Positions 9,009 through 17,042 of a stretch of 35,364 bases of DNA are shown here, piece after piece (positions within the stretch are counted from its first letter, which is position 1; the number at the start of each line of letters is the position of its first letter). The position numbers and the translations under genes are program-made. This DNA is from Actinomycetota bacterium. Lineage in GTDB: Bacteria > Actinomycetota > Nitriliruptoria > Euzebyales > JAHELV01. A model generated the notes under the pieces. That model worked only from the letters and a program-made list of their open reading frames with translations, did not search any database and was not told where the DNA came from. The stretch covers positions 3,448 to 38,811 of the forward strand of contig JAHWKT010000003.1 of the NCBI GenBank assembly GCA_019347695.1, read 5' to 3'.

Positions 9009-9033
9009 ACCGCGCCAAGCCCCACGGCGCGGT
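9009..9033 (-). terminator. Candidate hairpin terminator
   Basis: A perfect 8-bp inverted repeat (ACCGCGCC at 9009-9016, GGCGCGGT at 9026-9033) with a 9-base loop lies just downstream of the minus-strand gene ending at 9049. There is no T-tract after it, as is common for hairpins in high-GC actinobacteria, so it may equally act as an mRNA 3' stabiliser. Confidence 0.4.
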
Positions 9034-9048
9034 CCGGGTCCGACGGCG

Positions 9049-9276
9049 TCAGCTCGACAGTCCGCTGTCCTTGGTCAGCGCCGTCAGCAACTCGTGACAG
9101 CGGACAGCGCGTTGGGCGTCCTGCTCCTGGCACTCCCGGATGAAGGACTCGACGTCGTCGTGTCCCTGCGCGTCCTGCGCATACGTGTCGTACAGCTGGG
9201 ACGCCTGCAACGCGTGGTACTGGATGCTGACGAGGTCGTAGACGATGTCGTCAGCGGGTGTGTGGTCACTCGTCAT
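9049..9276 (-). CDS. Small helical protein of unknown function
   Basis: A 75-residue, acidic, cysteine-poor protein that looks all-helical (DIVYDLVSIQYHALQASQLYDTY, then a second helix ending RAVRCHELLTALT). The ATG has AAGGAG 6 bases upstream, a strong signal. Similar short proteins with a YDLVSxQYHAL motif occur in other bacteria, as I recall, without an assigned function; two helices rich in Tyr, His and Glu could form a dimeric four-helix bundle. It is encoded away from its neighbours and ends in the hairpin at 9009-9033. Function unknown. Confidence 0.72.
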   Translation of the reverse strand: MTSDHTPADDIVYDLVSIQYHALQASQLYDTYAQDAQGHDDVESFIRECQEQDAQRAVRCHELLTALTKDSGLSS

Positions 9277-9419
9277 GGCTGCTCCTTGTCGTTCGCGGAG
9301 CCGCTGGAATACCCGGCCACATCCGCCACACACCTCAACTGAGCGGTGTAACGCGCGGCGCAGCGGGAAGGGAGCAACCAGACACGGATAGCGATGACCG
9401 ATGAGCACAGGAGGCTGCC

Positions 9420-10043
9420 ATGTCGTCCGATCCACGGCCCCGACGGGTGGACCCGGCGTCCGACCGTGACGTCGATGTGCCGGCGACATCCGACCGTGAC
9501 CTCAACGTGCAGCCGGCGTCCGGGCGCGACGTCCCGCCAGGGTCGGAACGTGACCTCGGCGTATCCCCGTCCCCCGACGTCCGACCGACCCGACGGCGCA
9601 CGATCGCCCGCTACGACGACTACGCCGGTGCGCAGCGCGCCGTCGACTACCTGTCCGACGAGCGCTTCCCCGTCGAGCACGTCGCCATCGTCGGCATCGG
9701 CCTGCGCTACGAGGAGCAGGTCACGGGCCGTCGTGACTTTCCCAGGGCCATCCTCGACGCAGCGCTCACGGGACTGGTGCTCGGCGCGTTGCTCGGCTGG
9801 TTCTTCGGGCTGTTCTCGCTGGTCGACCCATTGGTTTCAGGGCTCGTGCTCGCGCTGTGGGGCGCGCTCATCGGCGCGCTCATCGGCGCCGCGTTCGGCG
9901 CCGCCGCGCACGCGGCCACCGGCGGCCGGCGTGACTTCTCGTCGGTCCGTGGCTACCGCGCCGATGAGTACGAGGTCCAGGTCGACGAGGCGCGAGCCGA
10001 CGAGGCCGAGCGCCTCATCGAGCGTATGCCGGGACGGCTGTAG
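9420..10043 (+). CDS. General-stress-protein-17M-like membrane protein
   Basis: A 207-residue protein with three parts. Residues 1-60 are a low-complexity polar region built of about four degenerate ten-residue repeats around (S/G)(D/E)RD(V/L). Residues 62-100 (TIARYDDYAGAQRAVDYLSDE, then VEHVAIVGIGL) match the N-terminal domain of the general stress protein 17M / YflT group. Two hydrophobic glycine-alanine helices follow (about 115-165), and a short cytoplasmic C-terminal domain (YEVQVDEARADEAERLI) closes it. AGGAGG lies 6 bases before the ATG. Its stop overlaps the next gene's GTG (TAGTG), so they are coupled. A stress-response role is family knowledge only. Confidence 0.8.
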   Translation: MSSDPRPRRVDPASDRDVDVPATSDRDLNVQPASGRDVPPGSERDLGVSPSPDVRPTRRRTIARYDDYAGAQRAVDYLSDERFPVEHVAIVGIGLRYEEQVTGRRDFPRAILDAALTGLVLGALLGWFFGLFSLVDPLVSGLVLALWGALIGALIGAAFGAAAHAATGGRRDFSSVRGYRADEYEVQVDEARADEAERLIERMPGRL

Positions 10044-10393
10044 TGGTGTCCCGGCAGATGTCAGCGACCGACCGACGCAGCCCTCCGCAGTCGTCGCTGC
10101 TGGCGGCGGGCGCGACCATGCTCGGCTTGTCCCTCCTGCTGTTCTGGCTGCCGATCCTGGGACCGGCGATCGCCGGAGGCGTGGGCGGGCGGATGGCCGG
10201 CAGTCCTGCCCGCGGTGTTCTGCTGGCGCTGCTACCGGCCGTCGCGGTGGGCATCCTGATCGTGCTGGTGCTCGGCGCCTTCGACCTGCCGGTGCTGGGA
10301 GCGGTCGCGGGCCTCGGTGTCGCGGTCGTCGTCCTGGTGCAGGATCTGCCGCTGCTGATCGGTGCGGCGGTCGGTGGGATGAGCGCCGAGTAG
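10043..10393 (+). CDS. Small hydrophobic membrane protein
   Basis: A 116-residue protein with about four hydrophobic segments (LLAAGATMLGLSLLLFWLPI, IAGGVGG, LLALLPAVAVGILIVLVLGA, VAGLGVAVVVLVQDLPLLIGA). It has no catalytic motif I recognise. GTG 10043 overlaps the preceding TAG and is favoured by coupling; ATG 10058 is an alternative. Its product may work with the stress-like membrane protein upstream. Confidence 0.65.
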   Translation: MVSRQMSATDRRSPPQSSLLAAGATMLGLSLLLFWLPILGPAIAGGVGGRMAGSPARGVLLALLPAVAVGILIVLVLGAFDLPVLGAVAGLGVAVVVLVQDLPLLIGAAVGGMSAE

Positions 10394-10406
10394 TCGCTGT
10401 CCGACG

Positions 10407-10868
10407 TCAGCCGGCCTCGCCGCGGCGGGTGAGCCACTCGAACGCCGCGGCGGTGGCGCCGACGTAGACCAGGTGGTGCCACGCGTCGATCGCGATCTCG
10501 GTGGCGCCCCACTGCGTGGCCGGTGGGGTGACGTCCAGCGCGGGCAGCATCACCTGCTCGCCGCCGTACACCAGCGCGAAGTGCGTCACCGACGCCGCCC
10601 CCCGGCCGAGGCCCAGTGCGCGCAGCAGCCCGCGGGCAACACCCCAGCCGGTGCCGTAGCCCCAGTGCACGAGCTGGCTGAAGCGCTGCTCGGCAGCATC
10701 GCTGTTGAACTTCTCGATTCCCAGCACGGTCCGCGCGGCGTCGCCAGGCGCGCTGCTGCCGCCGCGGTCCCGAAGCTTGGCCTCCAGGGTGCTCGATACG
10801 GTCATGGCGACCGTGCCGACGAACCCTGCCACCACTCCCCTGCCGATGTTGCGCGCGATGCGATCCAT
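10407..10868 (-). CDS. Membrane protein of unknown function (DUF1440-like)
   Basis: A 153-residue protein beginning MDRIARNIGRGVVAGFVGTVAMT, a glycine-rich first helix typical of small predicted inner-membrane proteins such as YagU/DUF1440; the family assignment is tentative. Further hydrophobic stretches occur at ASVTHFALVYGGEQVMLPAL and at the C-terminus (HHLVYVGATAAAFEWL). ATG 10868 is chosen because AGGA lies 8 bases upstream. The frame also stays open to a GTG at 10931, which would add a basic, non-conserved-looking 21-residue tail. It converges on the gene ending at 10393, 13 bases away. Confidence 0.68.
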   Translation of the reverse strand: MDRIARNIGRGVVAGFVGTVAMTVSSTLEAKLRDRGGSSAPGDAARTVLGIEKFNSDAAEQRFSQLVHWGYGTGWGVARGLLRALGLGRGAASVTHFALVYGGEQVMLPALDVTPPATQWGATEIAIDAWHHLVYVGATAAAFEWLTRRGEAG

Positions 10869-11235
10869 GCTGCTCATCCTGTCGTCGTTGCCGTGGCGCT
10901 TCGCCGCACGGGTGCGCAGCGTGTCCTTCACCGGTGCGATGAAACGTCGTTCAGCCCGGTCCCACGAACGACGCGGCGGACCGATGCAGCGCGGCGTCGA
11001 CGTCCGCGATGGGCTGCACTCAGCGCTGCACGATCCTCCTTACCGTTGCCCGGTACAGCCGTTACGGTGGACTCAGGCGTCTAGATCTCGCGTCCGGAAG
11101 CGAGGACTTCGACCCCCGGGCAAGTTCCTGGTTGAGGACAACCTCGTCGAGTTCCGTGCCTGTCGAGCCTGACGGATGCGTTACCCGGGTCTTCACCCGA
11201 ATGGTCCGCATTACGCATCCCGTCGAGGACAGGCC
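10869..11235. other. Intergenic region without a convincing gene
   Basis: 367 bases between a minus-strand and a plus-strand gene, so it should hold both promoters. I see two inverted repeats: ACCGT at 11042-11046 with ACGGT at 11064-11068, and CTCGC at 11087-11091 with GCGAG at 11100-11104. No ORF here has a good ribosome binding site or protein-like composition. No confident -35/-10 pair could be called. Confidence 0.5.
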
Positions 11236-11888
11236 ATGGTCGACCGTCAACGTCTGCAGACCGTACTCCGAGCATTCCCTCACACCCTGGTGCGCCGCTA
11301 CGACGTCGGCCACGTGCTGTACCAGCTCAGCGACGACGTCACCGCCGTCCTGGAGGTCACGGGCAGCGGCGTGTCCCTGCTGGAGGAGGACACGCTGCGG
11401 TTCGTGTCCGCGACCAGCGAGCAGGTCGAGCACGTCGAGCGGCTTCAGGATCACTTCGGCGAGGGATCGTGCGAGCACGCGGCGTCGACCGCATCGCCAA
11501 TGGTCGTCGACGACCTGCGCATGGAGCGTGACCGTTGGCCCAAGTTCGCGCCCGCGGCAGCCGACCACGGGCTGTTCGCGGTGCTCGCATCCCGATGCAC
11601 CTCGAGGGCACCACCATCGGCGCGCTCAGCGTCTACGCCGACCAACCGCGCCCCTGGTCAGACGAGGAGCTGACCACGGCACAGCTGCTGGCCGACATGG
11701 CCACCGCCTACATCGTCATGGTCGACCAGCTGCGGTCGGCCGGCCAGGCGCTCCACGGGGTCCGGGCAGCGCGCCTGACAGACCGCAACAGACGTATGAC
11801 CGACGTGCTGCGCGGACACGATCCGGTCGCACCGGTGTCGCTCACGGCAGCGCATCGCCGGCGGGCTGACCGGATTCGTCAGCGGTGA
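11236..11888 (+). pseudogene. Frameshifted GAF-domain sensor gene
   Basis: The first frame encodes most of a GAF domain (start MVDRQRLQTVLRAF; core TGSGVSLLEEDTLRFVSATS, GEGSCEHAA, WPKFAPAAADHGLFAV). Near 11587 the reading must change frame to continue as IPMHLEGTTIGALSVYADQ and ELTTAQLLADMATAYIV, the usual end of a GAF domain in GAF-ANTAR proteins. One missing base explains it. After the GAF domain the product ends in about 50 basic, unstructured residues, and no ANTAR RNA-binding domain can be found, unlike its intact neighbour on the other strand. Start ATG 11236 has GAGGACAGG upstream. Its end overlaps the tail of the convergent GAF-ANTAR gene by 47 bases, suggesting 3' truncation. The single-base shift could be a read error; the missing ANTAR is not. 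Confidence 0.7.
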
Positions 11889-12588
11889 GCTGGCGGGCGT
11901 GCATTCGGCCGTCGACGATGTCGGTGGCGACGTCATGCAGCCGGCGCTGGTGATTGCGGGCGTACCGGCGCATGCGCTCGAACGCCTCGGAGGTGGTGAC
12001 ACTCCACTCCCCCGACAACTTGCCCTTGGCCTGCTCGATCACCACGCGGCTGTCCAACGCGTGCTGCAGCTGTGACGCCAGCCTGGTGGTCCGTTGGGCC
12101 GCGTCGACGCTGAGGATGTAGCTGGTCCCCAGATCGGCGAGCAGCTGCGCCGCATGCTCGACGTCATCGGCGAAGCGACCGGGCTCGAAGCGGTACAGGT
12201 TGAGCGCGCCGACCTTCGTGTCGTCGACCCGCATCGGGAAGCTGTACACCGCGTGCATGCCGTGATCCAGCGCGCGTGGCGCGAAGCGCGGCAGCCAGTC
12301 GACCGCCGTCAGATCGTCGATGGTGACGGCCTGTCCTGTGGCGTGCGCGGTCACGCAGGGACCCTCGCCGGTCTCGACCTGCAGCTGTTCGATCTCTCCG
12401 ATGTGATCGTCCGATGCGGCGAGGAACCGCAGATCGCCCTGGGCGTCCTCGACCATCACACCGGCGCCGTCGACGGCCAGCAGCCCGGTCACGTCTGCGC
12501 ACAGCTGACCGAGCTCGTCAACAGCCGCGGGGTCCGGACGGCGACGCCGCCCATTCTTGCACAGATGTTCCCGACGCGGCTGCCGCAC
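11842..12588 (-). CDS. GAF-ANTAR antitermination regulator
   Basis: A GAF sensor domain (about residues 15-165; signature VDGAGVMVEDAQGDLRFLA, GEGPCVTAHATGQAV, WLPRFAPRALDHGMHAVYSFPM) is followed by an ANTAR RNA-binding domain (about 170-230; QHALDSRVVIEQAKGKLSGEW, then EAFERMRRYARNHQRRLHDVA). ANTAR proteins bind paired RNA hairpins and prevent transcription termination; the GAF domain presumably senses a small ligand or redox signal. The start is uncertain: GTG 12588 gives about 248 residues with AAGG 4 bases upstream, and the frame is open to 12750, overlapping the preceding gene. The partner RNA target is not apparent in this window. Confidence 0.82.
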   Translation of the reverse strand: MRQPRREHLCKNGRRRRPDPAAVDELGQLCADVTGLLAVDGAGVMVEDAQGDLRFLAASDDHIGEIEQLQVETGEGPCVTAHATGQAVTIDDLTAVDWLPRFAPRALDHGMHAVYSFPMRVDDTKVGALNLYRFEPGRFADDVEHAAQLLADLGTSYILSVDAAQRTTRLASQLQHALDSRVVIEQAKGKLSGEWSVTTSEAFERMRRYARNHQRRLHDVATDIVDGRMHARQLTADESGQPAGDALP

Positions 12589-12683
12589 GCGACCTTGGGT
12601 CAACAGCGTCGGTACAAGGACCGAGCCGCCGACGCCGTCAGCGGGCGCATGGAACAGATCACCGGCGTCGGACGGACCAGTCG

Positions 12684-13451
12684 TCACGAGTTGCTGGCGA
12701 GATCGACGCGGCGGGCCCGCTCGACGGTCTCCGCGATCGGTCCCCTCCACGGGTCGCCGTGGCCAGGCAGGAGCACGTCGCCCGACAGCTCAGCGAGCAG
12801 CGCCAGGCTGTTTCGTGCGTTGACCGGGTCGGCGTTCAACGCGTCTGGCATCAGCCGCGGACCGCGCTCGCGGGTCAGCACGTCCACCGTCGCGAGCGCA
12901 TCGCCCGCCAGGACGACGCCACGGTCGGGAAGGTGATACACCACATGGCCGGCGGTGTGCCCGGCCGTTCGCACCGGCTCCGGCGTGCCGGGGACATCCA
13001 GCGGCGACATGCCGTCGAACGCGGTGATCTCCCCGACCCATCGCGGCGTCATGAACCCGTGCATCGTGGCGTGGACCACGAAGGCGAAGGCCGACGGCCG
13101 CCAGAGGTGCGGCAGCAGGCCGGGAACCAGCGCGAACGGCGAGGCACCCGACGCCTCGCCGCGCGCCCGCGCCACCTCGTCGCGGTGCGCGTAGACCGGG
13201 ACGGCCGCCTCCGTGCGCACGCGCTCGGCGGCACCGAGGTGATCCGGGTGTCCGTGGGTCAGCAGCACCGCGCGCAGATCCGGCAGCGCACGACCGACGC
13301 GGCCGACGGCGGCTTCGATCTGGGGCCAGCTCCGCGGCCAGCCGGCGTCGACGAGTGTGACCTCGCCATCGTCAGCGATCAGATACCAGTTGACGAGGCC
13401 GTCGGCACAGCGATACACGCCGTCAGCGACCTGTTGGATTTCCACAGCCAT
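12684..13451 (-). CDS. Metallo-beta-lactamase-fold hydrolase
   Basis: A 255-residue MBL-fold protein. The metal-binding motif THGHPDHLG gives His66, His68, Asp70 and His71. Further ligands lie in AGHTAGHVVYH (about 163-173), GDAL (about 183) and the final PGHGDPW (about 230-236). The fold is shared by glyoxalase II, quorum-quenching lactonases and many esterases; the substrate cannot be read from the sequence. It lies upstream of the GAF-ANTAR gene on the same strand with a gap of about 95 bases, so co-transcription is possible. Confidence 0.87.
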   Translation of the reverse strand: MAVEIQQVADGVYRCADGLVNWYLIADDGEVTLVDAGWPRSWPQIEAAVGRVGRALPDLRAVLLTHGHPDHLGAAERVRTEAAVPVYAHRDEVARARGEASGASPFALVPGLLPHLWRPSAFAFVVHATMHGFMTPRWVGEITAFDGMSPLDVPGTPEPVRTAGHTAGHVVYHLPDRGVVLAGDALATVDVLTRERGPRLMPDALNADPVNARNSLALLAELSGDVLLPGHGDPWRGPIAETVERARRVDLASNS

Positions 13452-13614
13452 GCAGGTGGGCTACCCGCCGCTCGCACGCATAACCGGACGCGATGACGGA
13501 TGACGCGCGGGACGGTCAGCGGCGGTGAATCACCACACGTTTGTGGGATCTCTCCCGGCCAATGCTGCTGCGCGCCGTGACCACGGCAGCCGGGACCAAC
13601 ACGAAGGGAGCGCC

Positions 13615-13882
13615 ATGGCTGGCGAGGCCAGGACCACCACAGATCACGATGAGATCCGCGCATGGGCCGAGGCGCGTGACGGTCGCCCGGCGACCGTGTC
13701 AGCGACGCGGTCGGGCGACGACGCCGGCGTGATCCGGATACTCGGACGAGGAGTCGCTTGAGCCGGTCTCGTGGGACGAGTGGTTCGACAAGTTCGAGGA
13801 AGGCAACCTCGCGCTCGTCTACCAGGACACGACGACCGACGGGCAGGAGAGCAACTTCAACCGCCTCGTCAAGCGGAGCTGA
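13615..13882 (+). pseudogene. Small acidic protein gene disrupted by a short deletion
   Basis: The ATG has AAGGGAG 4-5 bases upstream and begins MAGEARTTTDHDEIRAWAEARDGRPA. It reads to GDDAGVIRI and then hits a stop at 13759-13761. The other half, YSDEESLEPVSWDEWFDKFEEG...ESNFNRLVKRS, continues in a different frame to 13882. In the short actinobacterial proteins I recall, the join reads roughly VIRIDFPGYS, so about 14 bases encoding DFPG appear to be missing near 13735-13740. Because the loss removes residues as well as the frame, it is unlikely to be a base-calling slip. The function of the family is unknown. Confidence 0.72.
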
Positions 13883-13918
13883 CGGACGACCGGCGGGACA
13901 CGCCGCACCGCCGCGGAC

Positions 13919-15019
13919 TCATCCGGCGACCCGGTACTGCTCGGCGTCGGCCCGCTTGAGCTCGAGGCCGATGCCCGGACGCGATCGATCGACGACCAGG
14001 CACCCGTCGACCAGCTCGGGTCGTCCGTCGAAGAGCATGCGCTCGATGCGCACGTGGTCGTGGAAGTACTCGATGTGACGGAAGTGCCACTGTGCGGCGC
14101 ACACGTGGGCGCTGACCGACGGCGCGCAGTGCGCTGACAGGTCGATGGTGTGCGCGTCGCACAGCGCGCCGACCCGCTGGAACCCGGTAACGCCGCCGCA
14201 GCGCGTGACGTCGGCCTGCAGACAGTCGACGGCGCCGGCGGCGAGCATGTCGCGAAACGTCGGCAGGTCATAGCCGTACTCGCCGGCGGCGATGTCCATC
14301 AGCCCCGGGCCGCGGTCACGCAGCAACCGCAGGCCCTCGGGGTCGTCGGACGTCACCGGCTCCTCGAGCCAGCGGACGCCGAACTCCGCCAGCCGCCAGG
14401 CCATCGCGAGCGCCTGCTTGCGCGTCCACGCGCCGTTGGCGTCGACGTACAGCTCGACGTCGTCACCGACCGCGGCGCGGGCGGCGGCGACACGCTCGGG
14501 GTCCGCCGGCGTGTCGCGTCCGACCTTCATCTTGACCCGCGGGATGCCCTGCTCGACCCACCCGGCCAGCTGCCCGCAGAGCCGCTCGACCGGGTACGAC
14601 GTGAACCCGCCGCTGCCGTACACCTCGACGCCGTCGTGGAACGCTCCGAGCAGCGCCGTCACCGGCGCGTCGAGCAGCCGGCCCTTGAGGTCCCACAGCG
14701 CGATGTCGACCGCGGAGATCGCGGTTGACGCGATGCCCGGCCGACCCAGGTTGCGGATCGCACCGACCATCGCGGCCCACGCGTCGCCGGTCTGCAGGGC
14801 GTCGCGACCGATGACGACGTCGGCGAGCTTGTCGGCGATCAGCGTCGCCGCCGACTGGTGCGCGTACGTGTAGCCCAGGCCGGTGTGGTCCCCGGCGGAC
14901 ACCTGCACGACGACGCATGTCACCGAGTCCCACTGCAGCGTCCCGTCGGACTCGTGGGCATCGGTGGGGATCTCGTACGCCGCGACATCGACCGACTCGA
15001 CCGGGACCTGAACGGACAC
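13919..15019 (-). CDS. Enolase-superfamily enzyme (mandelate racemase/muconate lactonising type)
   Basis: A 366-residue enolase-superfamily member. The catalytic lysines appear as KMK (Lys163, Lys165), metal ligands as Asp193 (YVDANG), Glu219 or 220 (WLEEP) and Glu247 (AAGEYG), and a C-terminal histidine as SAHCAP (His297), with Asp270 (LQADVTRCGG) its likely partner. This pattern fits the mandelate racemase branch, which includes many acid-sugar dehydratases; no single substrate can be named. The GTG start has no clear ribosome binding site. It lies 55 bases downstream of the ThDP enzyme on the same strand, and the gap contains a duplicated copy of the ThDP gene end, so the two may share a transcript. 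Confidence 0.88.
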   Translation of the reverse strand: MSVQVPVESVDVAAYEIPTDAHESDGTLQWDSVTCVVVQVSAGDHTGLGYTYAHQSAATLIADKLADVVIGRDALQTGDAWAAMVGAIRNLGRPGIASTAISAVDIALWDLKGRLLDAPVTALLGAFHDGVEVYGSGGFTSYPVERLCGQLAGWVEQGIPRVKMKVGRDTPADPERVAAARAAVGDDVELYVDANGAWTRKQALAMAWRLAEFGVRWLEEPVTSDDPEGLRLLRDRGPGLMDIAAGEYGYDLPTFRDMLAAGAVDCLQADVTRCGGVTGFQRVGALCDAHTIDLSAHCAPSVSAHVCAAQWHFRHIEYFHDHVRIERMLFDGRPELVDGCLVVDRSRPGIGLELKRADAEQYRVAG

Positions 15020-15025
15020 GCTCAG

Positions 15026-15106
15026 GACCGGCTGGCGCCGGGCAGGAACTTCGCAGAGCCTGGTTCCGCGAACATCAGGACGACCGGCTGGCGCCGGGCA
15101 GGAACT
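15026..15106. repeat. 25-bp direct repeat duplicating the end of the ThDP gene
   Basis: The 25 bases at 15026-15050 and 15082-15106 are identical (period 56). The right copy encodes the C-terminal residues FLPGAS of the ThDP enzyme. The left copy, past its stop, would encode the same residues followed by RS and a stop. It therefore looks like a small tandem duplication of the gene's 3' end that now forms the leader of the enolase-superfamily gene. Confidence 0.8.
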
Positions 15107-16871
15107 CCTGGACCTTCTGCTTGGCGCCGGTCTTGATCAGGTGCCAGGCATCGGGGTCACCCTTGAGCACCGCCTGCGTCGCCTCCTTGATCTGCTCGGG
15201 CGTCGCGTGCGGCGGGATCGGCGGGACCTCCGGGTCGCACAGCGCGTCGATCACGGTCGGCCGTTGCGCCGCCAGGGCGCGGTCCCACGCGGGTGCGATG
15301 TCGTCGGGCTTCTCCACCCGGATGCCGTCGAGTCCGAGCAACTTCGCGTAGTCGGCGTAGTTGACGCTCGGTAGCACCTGGGTCTGCTCGAACTTGGGGA
15401 ATCCGCCCATGGCGCGCATCTCCCAGGTGACCTGGTTGAGGTCGTTGTTGTGCAGGATGAGCACGATGAAGCGGGGGTCATCCCACTCCTGCCAGTACTT
15501 CGACACGGTGATGAGCTCGTTCATCCCGTTCATCTGGAAGGCGCCGTCGCCGACGCAGGCGATCACCGGCCGGTCGGGGTGACCGAACTTCGCACCGACC
15601 GCGTAGGGCATGCCGGGACCCATCGTCGCCAGCGTCCCCGACAGCGACCCGCGCATCCCCTTGCGGAACACCAGGTACCGGGCGTACCAGTTCGCGGTGG
15701 AGCCCGAGTCCCCGGTGACGATGACGTCCTGCGGCAACCGTGGCGACAGCTCCCAGAACAGCCGTTGCGGGTTGACCGGATCCGCCTCGGTGTTGGCCCG
15801 GCGCTGCATCGTTGCCCACCAGTCGGAGACGTTCTGCTCGATGTCGTCGCGGAACGACCGGTCGTCCTTGCGCTGCAGCTTCGGCAGCAGCGCCTGCAGC
15901 GTGAGCCTGGCGTCGCCGACGAGCAGCGACTCCATCGGGTAGCGCATGCCGATGAACTTGGGGTCGAGATCGATCTGCACGCCGCGCGCCTGATCGAACG
16001 GCGGCAGGAACTGGCTGTACGGCATCGACGACCCGATCATCACGAAGGTGTCGCACGCCTGGAACATGTCCCACGTCGGCCGGGAGCCCAGCAGCCCGAC
16101 CGGCCCGGTGCAGAACGGCAGGTCGTCGGGGATCACGTCCTTGGCCAGCAGCGCCTTGGCGATCCCGCCACCGACCCGCTCGGCCAGCTCGACGACCTCG
16201 TCGGCGGCGTCGCGGGCGCCCTGACCGACGAGGATCGCCACCTCGCTGCCCTCGTTGATGATCTGCGCCGCGCGGTCGATCTCGTCCTCGGGAGGACGGA
16301 TCTCCGGCGGGCTGAACCCCATCGACGATGGCACCATCTTGAAGGCCTGCTCCGGCGCCGAGTACTCGGTCTCCTGCAGATCGGCCGGCACAATGACCGC
16401 CGTGACGGTCCTCTCCGCCATCGCCGTCCGCATCGCCCGGTCGATCAGGTTCGGAAACTGCGCCGGCACCATCGCCGTGTGCACATACTCCGCGGCGACG
16501 TCCTTGAACAGCGTCTGCAGATCGACCTCCTGCTGGTAGCTGCCACCCAGCGCAGTCCGAGCCTGCTGTCCCACGATCGCGACCACGGGCACGTGGTCGA
16601 GCTTGGCGTCGTACAGGCCGTTGAGTAGGTGGATCGCGCCCGGCCCGGAGGTGGCCATGCACACCCCCACCTTGCCGGTGAACTTCGAGTAGCCGGTCGC
16701 AGCGAACGCCGCCATCTCCTCGTGGCGCGTCTCGATGAACCGCGGGTCGTTGTCGGCACGCCCGAATGCCGCCAGGATCCCGTTGATGCCGTCGCCCGCA
16801 TAGCCGAAGATCCGATCGACGTCCCACTCACGGAGCCGTTGGAGGATGTGGTCACCGACTGTCTGGGCCAT
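15075..16871 (-). CDS. Pyruvate oxidase-like thiamine diphosphate enzyme
   Basis: A 598-residue ThDP-dependent enzyme of the acetohydroxyacid synthase/pyruvate oxidase superfamily, closest in feel to PoxB-type pyruvate dehydrogenase (quinone). The catalytic glutamate is at residue 51 in ETRHEEMAAFAATGY. The ThDP-binding motif runs from GDGAF at 441-443 to HNND at 474-477, the expected spacing. The middle domain (IDLDPKFIGMRYPMESLLVGDA) fits FAD/nucleotide-binding PoxB relatives. ATG 16871 has GGGAG 8 bases upstream. If it is PoxB-like, it oxidises pyruvate to acetate and CO2 and feeds the quinone pool, but the substrate needs biochemical proof. No membrane-binding C-terminal helix is obvious. 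Confidence 0.85.
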   Translation of the reverse strand: MAQTVGDHILQRLREWDVDRIFGYAGDGINGILAAFGRADNDPRFIETRHEEMAAFAATGYSKFTGKVGVCMATSGPGAIHLLNGLYDAKLDHVPVVAIVGQQARTALGGSYQQEVDLQTLFKDVAAEYVHTAMVPAQFPNLIDRAMRTAMAERTVTAVIVPADLQETEYSAPEQAFKMVPSSMGFSPPEIRPPEDEIDRAAQIINEGSEVAILVGQGARDAADEVVELAERVGGGIAKALLAKDVIPDDLPFCTGPVGLLGSRPTWDMFQACDTFVMIGSSMPYSQFLPPFDQARGVQIDLDPKFIGMRYPMESLLVGDARLTLQALLPKLQRKDDRSFRDDIEQNVSDWWATMQRRANTEADPVNPQRLFWELSPRLPQDVIVTGDSGSTANWYARYLVFRKGMRGSLSGTLATMGPGMPYAVGAKFGHPDRPVIACVGDGAFQMNGMNELITVSKYWQEWDDPRFIVLILHNNDLNQVTWEMRAMGGFPKFEQTQVLPSVNYADYAKLLGLDGIRVEKPDDIAPAWDRALAAQRPTVIDALCDPEVPPIPPHATPEQIKEATQAVLKGDPDAWHLIKTGAKQKVQEFLPGASRSS

Positions 16872-17042
16872 TGCTGTCTCCCGGTACGTGACGGTCTTCA
16901 GATCTGCCCCCGGGTACCCAACGGAGGCGCGCTTACACGGTGGCTCGCCTATTCCGTCCAGCATGACCACCGACTCGAGCTGGCTTGGGTATGCACGCGA
17001 CGTGCGGGTAAGTCGGACACAGCCCGCACGAATGGAGCAACG

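Noticed and set aside
15450-16628. A plus-strand open frame opposite the ThDP gene
   Set aside because: Shadow of the ThDP gene, with no recognisable motif and an arginine-heavy composition.
15075-16871. Acetolactate synthase (ilvB)
   Set aside because: No small-subunit or branched-chain gene is nearby, and the composition fits the PoxB-like relatives better; the substrate is left open.
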